From assembly GCA_944470555.2 (NCBI GenBank), contig OX104127.1, positions 127,535,113 through 127,599,112 of the forward strand: DNA of 64,000 nt, in the 5' to 3' direction. This DNA comes from Heterobilharzia americana (lineage: Eukaryota > Platyhelminthes > Trematoda > Strigeidida > Schistosomatidae). Position numbers and translations under genes: made by a program. Position 1 is the first letter of the stretch. Each line of letters starts with the position of its first letter. Under the pieces are notes generated by a model. That model searched no databases and was not told where the DNA came from. It saw only the letters and a program-made list of their open reading frames with translations. This document shows, piece after piece, positions 22,901 through 33,504 of this stretch.

Positions 22901-24379
22901 AACAACTAGCTTCACTCCTCATGCCTCCCTGTTTCTCTTTATCGCCTGATATGCAGATTATGATGGCGGATCATACCAACACGCTGAGCAGCGATATACA
23001 CTTGGAACTTCTATTCAACGCTTGAGAACTACCTTCTTTTACCACCTAGAGGTGCAAAATCACCAGGAGCTAAACAATTCATCCAAGACTACAACCTCTC
23101 CTAAACACATAGCTTTAATCGGGAGACCAACTACAAATGTTGGTATAAAAGGCCATCAGCATCCAAACATGCAAGTTCTTTCAGCCCTGACAGCCACTCA
23201 CCCGGAAACGAAGTTAACCAAAAGTAACCTCATATTACGCGCCGATCTCGAAGTCTTATTAAATAGTCTGATGGTGAAACCTCTTATATTCTCTACCGTA
23301 ACATGACAACAGCAGTTGGATAGAAATGCAGCTCTGGCTTTATTTATCCAAGTGACTCTGTTTACAGCATTATAGACCCAAACAATTGCTACACTCTGCA
23401 TGACGCCATACAATGCCAGACCTAAATTTGTGTCTGTCGTTCATCCCAGTTTTGCTGGCCATCTGTAGACAGTACCAACCTAATGAAAACTGAAGTGTCT
23501 CCAGACTCATTCGTCACGAATATTCGATATGCCATGTGCTCTTATAGATTACGTGACTCACTATAGCCGAGGTACTTCCCATACCTGGTTTACACCGTCG
23601 TTAATCTTCACCACTGATGTTTGATAATATCTCTTCAATCCAACATTTGTGGCCAGCAATATCTAAGCAATTTTTTACCCCAGAAGACCCTGTATGACAC
23701 AATAACTTGGTTCTTCCTAGACGTTAATAGCTTCAATAGGGAAATAACACAATCGAATACCTGGCCCAAAATCTTCTATTCTCTCTATTCAATAGTGATA
23801 TCTTCGGCTTCAGTTTGGTTTCTACTACTTTTGTATGCACCTTCATCTCCCTTCCCGTAAGCTTATCCATAAACAGTAGGTTTCGGACTCCTCTTCAAGT
23901 AACTCTTGCAGTCAGTACAACGAACTCACCTGCATGTACCATGGTCGACGTACTTCTGCGTGGTATTTCTGTGCTCCTGTTTCGAATTTCGTCTGCTGTT
24001 GGCCTTTGTTATTCATTTTTCAGGTTCGCCCAACCGGTCCTTCATCCACGTGCAATCCTAGTAGTCTAATTTGTTGGCGTGCACTATGCCAACTAGACCT
24101 TACTACGAAAGCATAAGGCCCAAGGTTACAGCTGTACTACCCGCCCTACCTTCAAGGATATTGGAAGGCTCAAACAATAGCCGAATATTTTCTACTTCCG
24201 AAATGAGCTTGCCTCAGTATGATGAACAATTATGCTGGTGTTTATGTGTTTCGTTCTTTGCAGTCTGCGAAGCATTGACATCCTTACTCTAGAGGCATCT
24301 TTTATGTGCCGGAAAGAACGGCATCTATTGTATAGCCTGATATTGTACATAACGGTCAGTTCACATTTTCAAGATGATC
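19986..24379. other. 4.4 kb without a recognised gene
   Basis: Composition is somewhat richer in GC than the right end of the window, with no recognisable protein domain on either strand. The longest open frame is 20336-20728 minus (130 codons, hydrophobic and Cys-rich), unlike any family I know. Since the BEL/Pao relic to the right runs on the minus strand, its missing RT, RNase H and integrase could have lain here, but I see no such motif. Confidence 0.35.
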
Positions 24380-24445
24380 AAACCTGTAAACTGGTTTGTT
24401 TTCATGTGACTTATGTTGTATTAAATATATTACTATTATATTGCC
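24380..24445 (+). mobile_element. Detached 3' tail of a CR1-like element
   Basis: Reads ACCTGTAAACTGGTTTG, TTCATGTGACTTA and TGTTGTATTAAATATATTAC, closely matching the minus-strand tail at 17881-17968. No coding part attached. Confidence 0.55.
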
Positions 24446-24889
24446 CGTAAAGGTGGCATGTGTTTGTATAACCCATTATTCGAAATACATCATCATTATT
24501 ATTATAAGCCGACAAAGCTTACCCATGACCCAATTTGTGGGTTTAAATGCATCCCTAACTTCAGCCTTGTTGAGAGTCCTACGTTAAAGTTCCTGATGTG
24601 CTATCCTTACAGGGTGACAACAGAGGCTTCAAACTCCTTTCTACTCATGTCGCCGTTATTCGTGTTAGTATTGCCGTTCTTATTTTATTTTTTGCACGTT
24701 CATGCGAATTTCTTGGTAGGTGATAAGGACAATTATTAACTATCAACGCCTCTTTTATGCTAAGCCCTCGCACAAGCGAGTGAGTTATCTAAATCTACTA
24801 TTTGGGCACCTCAACAAACCAGCGTAAACTGATAATGGATAAGATGACCTGAGGTCTAGACCCCCGTTAGAATGTGTCAGTTTCCTGTA
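24446..24889. other. No recognised gene
   Basis: Short AT-rich interval between a LINE tail and the BEL/Pao relic; nothing identified. Confidence 0.3.
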
Positions 24890-26700
24890 GATGGCAGCAT
24901 TCAAACTAGAGTGTGTCCTTTGTTGTAACTTGGAGTTCAACACAGTTCTCCTCATTCATTTTCTACCTAGTAAGCGAACTGAATTCACGCCTTCAACGGA
25001 GTTTACATGTGTCGGGAAATTTCCGACATGTTCCGATTTCACCACAGGAAATGTGTCGTTGACACATCGCCATCATATCTTAGGTGAGGCACTGAACGTT
25101 CGTGAAGCCGTGCTTTCCCAGCCATCCATGAACATGCCTGCCACGATTAGGGATATTGTCGATCCTATGGTTACTCTTTCTGTTTGATTGCATATTTTGC
25201 CCAGAAACTTGAAGATTATAGAGGTCAGGCACAACCGTTCACCTGATATGATGTCATAAACCGGTATCTTAGTTCTGCACGCAGGTTCTGGGTCAGTATT
25301 TTCTGATTTTTGGCTGCCAGTGACGTATCTGACCCGTTATCCAACAATGCATAAGCCTTTTACCTTTCTTTCGACCCGTCAGCCTCACTGGAACAAGTCC
25401 CAAGCTTGCCATAAGAGACCTCATTTCTTTCGTCAAGTAAGTTATTGGTCCAGTTACTTTAGTTTCGTCGTCTGTCACATGAAGCGATCCTTAAACTGAC
25501 GCTTAAGTCCGGAATAGCAAGACTTGGCTATGCGACAATCGTAGCGGAAGCCAAGTTATTTGACTACTGATCTTTCATCAGTAGGCTTTTTCAGTAGCTT
25601 GGGTCATTCGGGTGGACTGTAGGAGTCATGACGTGGGATGCGACCCGTAGTGCGGATAGTTATAACGCTTGTAGAACGACTGCCACCCTCTACCAAACTC
25701 CAATACCACCCGCTGCTAAATTATGAGCCAAAAACCTCCATCTGATCGCTTTCCACGTTGCATCGTATCAGAGGGCCGCAACTCAAACGGGCTACCCTAG
25801 CTCTTTCGTCAAAGGAGCAAACCATGTCCCCAACCTCATGTTTCGTCCCAGCAACCAAATTCTCGTCCACTGCTCCAGTCCATGTACCTGGTAAATCCAT
25901 AGGTAAACGGCAGACAATAGCCCCCAAACTGACCGACGAATTCACGTCCGCAATGTAGCTAGACTGTGGCACTGCTGTTTGTACGTTTCTGAGCTTTGCA
26001 GAGAACTCATTCATAGCCTCAACCGTATTCTCTACCCAGTGTCCATTTCCAACGGAATCATCAATAAGCGATCGTGCAACCACATGGTTCTGTCCAAGGT
26101 AATCATGGTGGATTTCTCTAGCTCTAGCATATCCGAGGTAAGCAGACAGTGAGATCGTGCTTCGATCGCTTTTCTAGCCTTTCCTTTCCAGAAGCATAAG
26201 GGATAGGCCTGCACCTGGCCTTTGTTGGCAAGTTTAGTCTCTATTGTATCTCTAAACTGCCCAACAAACAGCTAATGTTGGCTGCATTGACCATCAAAAT
26301 ACATCAGTTCAATCCTCATCACAGCCAAAGCCAAACGAATCCTCAAGTCAGACTCAAAGTTACTTTCCATATCACTGGCTTTTGGGTGTTCCAACAGCAT
26401 TCCTAACCGCAGAATAACTGCGTGTCTTATCCTCAACTCCTGATACACCAAGATGGCACAACCTTTGATCCCAATTCTTTTTCCGGCCTCTTCGATAAAC
26501 GTTTGGGTGTCTTATAATTAGTATTATGCTTACTGCATGAACTACGCACATCAATACCATCAACGCTAACTTTGTCTTTTTTATCGCCATACAAAGTGCC
26601 AGGAAATTCCAAGTTAATATCCGTTGGTTAGGATTCGCTACGATGTCTAGATCTAGCATCATGGGCTCAATCAGGAGCGTTATTTTGGCTCTCGGAAGAC
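24890..26700 (-). mobile_element. BEL/Pao LTR retrotransposon relic: gag and protease
   Basis: Minus-strand remnant of a BEL/Pao-type polyprotein, 5' end to the right. From 26220 to 25720: KARKAIEARSHCLLTS, then GYARAREIHHDYLGQNHVV, VARSLIDDSVGN and AKLRNVQTAVPQSSYIADV, the order seen in gag of Pao elements (DUF1759-type). Several frameshifts separate the pieces. Near 25300-25370 the strand reads VRLTGRKKGKR and, in another frame, YALLDNGSDTSLAA, matching the retroviral-type aspartic protease motif (L-D-x-G-S). RT, RNase H and integrase were not found. Sinbad of Schistosoma is a known member of this superfamily; closeness to it was not tested. Confidence 0.65.
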
Positions 26701-28795
26701 ATACTGAAAAGAGCAGAGTATCTTAGATATCGAAACTTGGTTCTAAGGGGGAATAATCAAAGCCATCACCCAAAGGAGCAGATCTAAACTGGAGAACTCA
26801 TGTTACGGCAAATCCACTGAGCGACACGTAACGAAGATACTTATCTCTGGAGTTACCAAGTCCAAAGAGAAACCAACCAAATCCCAAACACCTGGTTGCC
26901 AAACAACGAATGTACGTTAAAATGTTAAGTCGACCCTGCGGAAGTTGTCCTTTACAACAAAATACACGTACGTAATTTGGCTACAAACCTTGAACTTTAA
27001 CGGCTACTGCAGCTTCTGACCAAATCGAAATATAGTGGTTACACCAACCGAAGAGAGAACCTCAATGTCGTAACACAAGCAAATTGGATGAAGTTAAACA
27101 GAATGAATGGTCAGTGTTTTTGGATACATTGCACGGGTCAAAATCAAAGAACGTGTAACACTTACACTGTTATACTTTTTGCCACCTATGTTTCACCTGG
27201 TCAGATGCGCGTGCCCAATCAATCTGTGCACCGAAATTTGAATAAGTTGAGAAAACTGCGTGGATTTTCAGATAGGCGATTTACCCCGCTTATCTTTAGC
27301 ATGGCAGTGGACTGAAACCCTGGGGGAAAATACTGCCAATAGGAAGGGCCGCAAACGAAACGCAAGCGTTGGCTCATTGTTGTACGGTTGAATTTCGGCT
27401 ACATTCAGGTGTTTGTATGCCAAATGCGGTTACGGCTGCATTAGATTAGTGGTTTATGGACAAATGTATCCAGGCCTTTCGTCTTCAAGTGGAAAGCTTT
27501 CCACTTCTGGATCACGACTTCGCTTGTGCTGCTACCTACCCGTCCGTGATCAGCAGTTTTGCAACGCACATGTTACCACACTTAGAATTCAGCATTATAG
27601 CAGCCGACCTGCATTCTGCAGGATTACCAAGTGAGCCATGAAAATGTATTCACAGGGAAACAGGAATGGCTGCTAGGTGACGAACTGTTTGGTGCAACTG
27701 AAGTTTCAAGACTCGCTGACTTTTGGTTTTTAGGGAAAAAGGCTTAGCATAACTTCCCCGAATGTACTTCTAGTAAGCACTAATTACGTCCTTCGCCATA
27801 ACTCCCCTCACAACACGGTCAGCCTCAGACCCCGAAAATAACTCACGTCTGACAACCCACAGTTCTCCCCCAGTCAGTAGCCTACATCATGGATCTTCCG
27901 GAAGGTTATGGATCACGCGAGTAATTGCCCACCATCTTAACACTTAGGAGAATGCAACAAACGATTCAAAAATGAATACCATTTCTTGATTGGCATCACC
28001 AAACCAAGGCCCAAGATGCCACTCTAACAGGTCTTAAAATACTCCCCTATTAGTGATTGCCCAAGTTCTGACTTAGTTTGGCTGCCAAATGTACATGCCC
28101 ACGCTACTTCAAACTTGCGCCCTCCTCATTCTGATGACATTCATTGACACCGTAATGTCTATTCCTCATCTAAACATGAAGTCAGATGATTTCCAGGTAA
28201 ACTTTCTGGGACATATTCGTCGTCTTTTCCACTCTACTCCAGATAGCAAAATCCTGGGTCATCTAACCTGCACGAACGGGAAGTTACAATATCCACACAT
28301 GTTGGACTAGCCAGGCTGCACCACGGTCAGTAATGGCGTACAAGCCTGAGTCCTGCATCTGCTTGGATTTGCAATTCAACAAGTGAGATTTCATTGAAAC
28401 TTTCCAGTTCGCACGTTAGTTGGATTGCATCAAATGCCGTCCTTAAGCATGTGAAACACCTGTCTGTGTGTCCCAATCCCCGCGGTGCAAAAAGTGTAAC
28501 ACACATGCTTCCATCCTGCTTTCCAGGAGGTGAAAACCTATGTTCAGATCATTGCGTTTTCAACTCAAATTTAACCATGGTTTCGCAGTTACTGTTCTTA
28601 GGTAACACTATTAGTTTAACCATTGGTGATATCCAGTGAGATCACTGAATGGGTGTCGTGAAAAATAGCTTGGAAGAATATGAAATGAAAATTACCATAC
28701 TACAGACGGTTGATACCATGTGATGTTCCTAAAATCATCAGGTTTTATACGTTTTCAGCAGGTCTGATAGTTAATTACTCATCGTTTGAAAACAA
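26701..28795. other. No recognised gene
   Basis: Several short open frames (for example 27413-27634, 28089-28310) but no recognisable domain. May include more decayed transposon sequence. Confidence 0.35.
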
Positions 28796-29030
28796 TCCCC
28801 CAATGGGGCTTCCCGAAGTCTTTCGCCGACAGGCGTCATTTCGTCTCTCCGATTCCAGGGAGGGACAAGCTTGTTCTCACTTCTATATTTTCTTCGTGCT
28901 TTGAAGTTTCTTCGGCGATTCGATTGGTTTTATGGGGTAGGGTTGCTAGCCCTATGCCCAAGGTTCTCTTTTTATCCGGGCTTGGGACCGGATAGTAACT
29001 GCTGAACTAGTTAATCAGGCGAGGCTAGGG
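28796..29030 (-). mobile_element. Isolated 5' end of an RTE-like element
   Basis: About 235 bp matching the 5' end of the full-length RTE at 56270-56500: GGCTTCCCGAAG, GGCGTCATTT, CTCCGATTCCAG (CTGTCCGATTCCAG in the full-length copy), TGCTTTGAAGTTTCTT, TAGCCCTATG, CCGGGCTTGGGACC, GTAACTG and GAACTAGTTAA-T/C-CAGGCGAGG all occur in the same order. On the minus strand this is the element's 5' UTR and first codons. The rest of the element is absent to the left. The terminal GGCGAGG directly abuts gypsy coding sequence. Confidence 0.75.
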
Positions 29031-30420
29031 AACTCCTAGCTTTACGCTGTTTTGTACGCCATTTTTGGCATTCCGTTGGAGACCCTGAATTCATCATTTT
29101 CGCAGATTAGAAACCCCTAACTTTCCCTCTTGGCTCACCATTTGATAAATACTCCCCTCGTGAGCCGTGATAACTGCATTACATTTATCTGTTCACGTCA
29201 GATATCTGCAACATTCCTGCGGCAAATAACTTCGTGGCCAACACACCATCTAAAATAGCTTCCATAAAGCGTATTGAACGTGTTGATCTTGTTGAACTGG
29301 CCTGGTGTAAGAGGGATCTTGAGCTGGATCATGAGTTGTCTCCCACGACTCTCAAGCTACAAGCGTGCCCGGTAGGATCAGGTAAGGACAAAATTGTATG
29401 CGATGTCCTTGCTAGTCAGTCATGCCCAACAGCTCCTAAGGGATATCGAAGTGTCGTCTTCAACACGTTGCGCACGCTTTCGCATCTGGTTCCATGAGCC
29501 ACCATCAGGTTTATTGCGCAACGTTTCTACCGGCCGAGCATGAACAGAGACGTTGAAGAGTGAACTCAGTCGTGCGTAGCTTGTCCAAAATGTACAGCCA
29601 TACGACACACGGAAAGTTATCCGGGTTCTTCTCCAGCCCTAGACGTGCCTTTCAAGTACGTCCGTACAGGTATTGTAGGACTTCTACTGGAATCCGACGA
29701 GTGCATTTGCCTGCTCACCTGCGTGGCTTGTTGTGCGAGATCGTCGAAAGCAGCACCTGTGAAGGTTATCAGTGCTGAAACTGCAGCTCGTGCTTCTATC
29801 GAAAGATGGATCTCAAACTCTAGATGTCCGTCCTGCGTAACGACCGACTGTGGATGCGAACTCAATTGTGGAGTATTTCACGGTTTAACCAGACGTTTAA
29901 GTTGCACCCTGTTCAGAACGACAAACCACCATACATGGGCAAATCGCACAGTGGAACGTTTCCATCTATAGCTGAAAGCTTTCTTTTTATCCGCGCTTGC
30001 GCAGAACTCGCCTGCGATACCACTCTTCGCTTACCTGATGAGTTCGTCTACCCTACAAATTTTGCAAATATTTTGGATAGAACGTCTTAAGTCGCCAAAC
30101 CCAAAAGCACAATAGGTTCAGTTAGGCCTACTCCTGCTCTACCTCAAACAACCGACGCCCTTGTGCAGTCGGTTTTTGTACGGGACATCACAAGTTTTTA
30201 CATGCTACGACACCGTTCGTCGACCGCTTGAACCGCCCTACAATGGACCATTCAAAGTAGTCAGGTGACACAGAAAATTCTACATAACCAAGCTAAGCGG
30301 ACGTGAAGATGCTGTTAGTATCGGCCGCTTGAAACCAGCTTACTTCCATGGTAACCCCACCGTGAGAGACATTTTGTTCATCGCAGCCGACCGGTAGATA
30401 ACCCAATAAACGAAATTCCT
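29031..30420 (+). mobile_element. Gypsy (CsRn1-like) relic: RNase H end and integrase
   Basis: Plus strand. ELLALRCFVRHFWHSVGD and ADQKPLTFSL (29030-29140) match the end of the RT-linked RNase H. Then 29234-29497 has the linker (VDLVELAWCKRDLELDHEL) and the zinc-binding start of integrase (SVVFNTLRTLSHLVP). Next come RFIAQRFYRPSMNRDVEE and SCVACPKC, then CPSCVTTDCGCEL (integrase core, first Asp retained), HTWANRTVERFHL (core around the catalytic Glu) and TTLRLPDEFVYPTNFANI, ending with GRLKPAYFHGNP near 30350. Many stops and frameshifts. Trematode CsRn1-type elements share this order; the exact family is not tested. LTRs were not identified. Confidence 0.75.
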
Positions 30421-32085
30421 GACGATATGTCTGGCAACGCGTAGGTACAACATTCACCCGCACAACAAGCACGATCAGTTTGAACCGTCAGATTCCCAGG
30501 TTGTTCAAACGCATGCTCAATTGAGTAGCGCGAGTAAAAGTGCACCAGTTATTTTTAACTTTCAAACCACTTTTTGGGAATGCAAAAATTTTCCCACATT
30601 TTATCTTTCTTGTATACAATTATTTACCTACACGTAATCACGCTTTTTCCAAAAAGGGAATCAACCGTCAAGCCTATTTTCGATCCATTTTTATTCACAC
30701 CTAACGTATAAGTATTTCCAACTGTCACAAAGCTTTTTCATGGTATCAGAGACTTCCGTTTCTATTTCAGGTGCAACGAGCACTAAAACGGGACGTCAAA
30801 GGACACCACTAATAGCTACCTGCGTACAATTCGATCCGCTGTATTTTTCTTTTTCCACAACACCCTGGAACAAATTCAGAGTTCACTCCCGGCATCGGTA
30901 GGGTTTTACTATCAGTGAAACTACCAAGCCTTTACCTCAGGCTGACTCCTCACGAACCAGCTAGAGGGCAGTGATCTATATCGACGCACAACTCTCCGAA
31001 ATCAATAGCCCAGGGCTCGAAGAGATTGAACACCGATGCTGACCTTCATAGTTTCATCGGGCTTGCCAAGCTGAGGGCACATGGTCGAGCATCCATGCCA
31101 TTTAGCAGGCTGTCGTGGTACGTCACAGTGCCGGTAGTCGGTCCTCTAACCAGCCGGTCAGAATGCACCGGTATTTTGATACTACCTCGCAAACATACGA
31201 TTCCAGTCTGATTGTGTTGTTTTTCCTCGGTCTCGCATCTGTGAGTATATTACAAGCGCAAATAATTACTGATCGGCCCTCGAGTCAGTCGAGTTCGACG
31301 AGAACAATTTCCAAAGAACTATAACATTCTGATCAGACAAGTGTGGTGCCTGCGTGCCATTTGAGCATTCTTGTTGGAACCAATGCAGATGCATATGGTC
31401 ATGAAAAGATTTTCGCCGCTTAAACGCGAAACAGATCGTCTGGTTCTGGCACCACCATGTATGCCCCACAGTTCATCTAATCCTTTAAAAGTGACCATTG
31501 TCGACATAAGGTTTACCAGCCTAATAAACGTGTCACTGAACTTCTACCAATGTGGGCATAAAATAGATGAATGAAGTTAAAAATCGGGTCATCTGTTGCA
31601 AGTAGCTGAATGTGGGTCATGTGATAGACGAGTCCAAGTTAATTGGAATCAGCCACTACACCCCGCCAAAACTTCTGAATGGGATCCATTGGTGAACTTG
31701 CAGCATATATGAGGCTATGACAGTTAGAAGAGTTATTACTGTGGTTTAGGTTCGAAGGGTATTCTGAGATTCACCTTTCCGTCTCGGCCAATGAGAACTT
31801 TACAAACGATTTGGATCTTTCGACCCTTGGAAACTTCATTTTGCCGCTACTCCCTTTCATATACCCGCGACGCTTGTTAGGACCTTGAACACTGCCTTCA
31901 ATTTATGCGGTCCATCTTGCATCGTTCTATTCTTTAGACTACATTGGTGATTAAAGTGCTTTTACCGCAATAATGCTTTTAATGCTCTTATCGTTACCAA
32001 AATAAATATCCTCACCACTATTTTTTCAATAACTACGAACCGTATACCGCACTCCCAGTTTATCACAGGCTGAAAATAACCATCA
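30421..32085. other. No recognised gene
   Basis: Could include the decayed 3' end or LTR of the gypsy relic, but no matching direct repeat was seen. Short open frames only. Confidence 0.35.
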
Positions 32086-32367
32086 TTAGTTTGATGCCCT
32101 ACCCGTGAGATGGATTAAGCCCTTCTTAAGCAATCGTACTCAAGTGCTGAAGGTAGGTTCACGCACTTCACAGCCTAGGACAATCACCTCTTGTGTTGTT
32201 CAAGGCAGTTTATCAGGTACACTTCTCTCTACTTTATATGTCACTGATACCTACGACTGCTTTACATACGGTAAACCATTCTTGTTTGCTGATGACCTAA
32301 AAAGTTGTGCACACATTCGCCCATGGTAATTTATCCCACTTTCAAGCACTAATACAAAAGGAGCTTG

Positions 32368-32381
32368 ATACAATGTCCGCA
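32368..32381. repeat. Target-site duplication, left copy
   Basis: ATACAATGTCCGCA, identical to 32733-32746, bracketing the nested insertion. Confidence 0.8.
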
Positions 32382-32732
32382 CGACTTGGCACGTAAATTA
32401 ATTAATACTAGATACCATTTCGCGGACTCTCAAAAGTTATGAATTCGACGGTGCTTGTAAACTGGTATCCCTCATGTTACACCTGCTAAATGAAGACAAT
32501 ATTTATTGGTATCTAAACTTTAACGCCCTATGTACGCTGTAAAGTGATATTTCCTTGTTCCTTTCACAACTAGCAGGACCTTAGGCAGTTTTTAATTGAG
32601 TTTAATGACATTCCGTCAGCACCACTGAGGTCTCAAGTCTTGTAGATATTTTGGGATGTATCAACGTGATGGAGTCTGTAAACTGGCTTCGGTCATGTTT
32701 AAATCCTTTTTCAACGCGAGAATAAAACAGTT
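32382..32732 (+). mobile_element. Nested 351-bp LINE 3'-end insertion in element F
   Basis: Flanked by a perfect 14-bp direct repeat, ATACAATGTCCGCA, at 32368-32381 and 32733-32746. The host RT frame is interrupted here and continues after the second repeat. The insert ends GAGAATAAAACAGTT and carries CTGTAAACTGGCTTC at about 32669, the 3'-tail pattern of the C/D/E/F family. A second, similar tail (TTGTAAACTGGTATCC, about 32454) lies inside it, so two 3' ends are joined. Plus-strand orientation, strongly 5'-truncated. Confidence 0.8.
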
Positions 32733-32746
32733 ATACAATGTCCGCA
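32733..32746. repeat. Target-site duplication, right copy
   Basis: ATACAATGTCCGCA, identical to 32368-32381. It directly follows the A-rich end of the inserted tail. Confidence 0.8.
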
Positions 32747-33426
32747 TGGTCTGTCGCTTGGAAACTGCAGTTCAGTGTAAGCAAATGTGGCTGGATATGC
32801 CTTGGTGCTCCATCGGTGGACACCCAACTACATCTTCAGTCTACGAAACTACCTGTTCTTAAAATTGTATGCGACCGTGGACCAAGATATTCAAAGGACC
32901 TCACACTTTCTGAACAGGTGGCACTACAGACTCACAAATCTAGGATCATAATGGGTTGCATAGTTCGTAACTCTCACCTCAAAGAAGTCAAGTTACCGCT
33001 CTGCGTACACCCACTATTATTGTTCATTTATATTGAGTGGTATCCACATAAAAGACGAACAAAAATAGGTGTTTAAAGGCATTATGTGGCCAGATTACTA
33101 GGACACGATTGCAAGCAGGACTGCAGCTCCAGACGCAGAACCCCAAGTCTACAACCACTTTGGATGAGACGACTCAAAATTAACCCGACACTCTTCTTTA
33201 ATGTGTCACATAAATTCAATTCTTAAAGCCACTGGTGAGTTTCAGTTCAGACACAACTTATTCATACCTGTAAAAATGGTGCGTGCCTGTAACTCGGGAG
33301 TAAATATTATCATTACTATCTACCCACACAAGCAAAAAGCAAGAAAACATTTTATTTCAATCAGTGCTATTCACTTATATGCCGTGTTTGATTTTCATAT
33401 GCCATAATACGCTGGATGGTGTAAGC

Positions 33427-33497
33427 GTGTTCCATTTTAGCTGATTCGTATTGTAATGAGTGTCAACTAGCAGTACAAATCAGCTAAAATGGAACAC
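33427..33497. repeat. Perfect 20-bp inverted repeat (hairpin)
   Basis: 33427-33446 is the exact reverse complement of 33478-33497, with a 31-nt spacer. It lies just left of the 5' truncation point of RTE copy G. Origin unknown: it could be a fragment of a small inverted-repeat transposon or a scar of the RTE insertion. Confidence 0.8.
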
Positions 33498-33504
33498 ACA
33501 CACT

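Larger units (their letters stand above)
32086..33230 (+). mobile_element. CR1-like non-LTR element F, interrupted RT relic
   Basis: Same family as C, D and E. Piece 32105-32329 has RWIKPFLSNRTQVLKVGS, VVQGSLSGTLLSTLYV and the catalytic FADDLKS. The frame then runs to LIQKELDTMSA and is split by an insertion at 32382-32732. It resumes at 32738 with MSAWSVAWKLQFSVSKCGW, the thumb (PRYSKDLTLSEQVALQTHKS) and LQPLWMRRLKINPTLFF near 33190. 5'-truncated inside RT; several stops. The split shows that the inserted segment came later. Confidence 0.75.
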
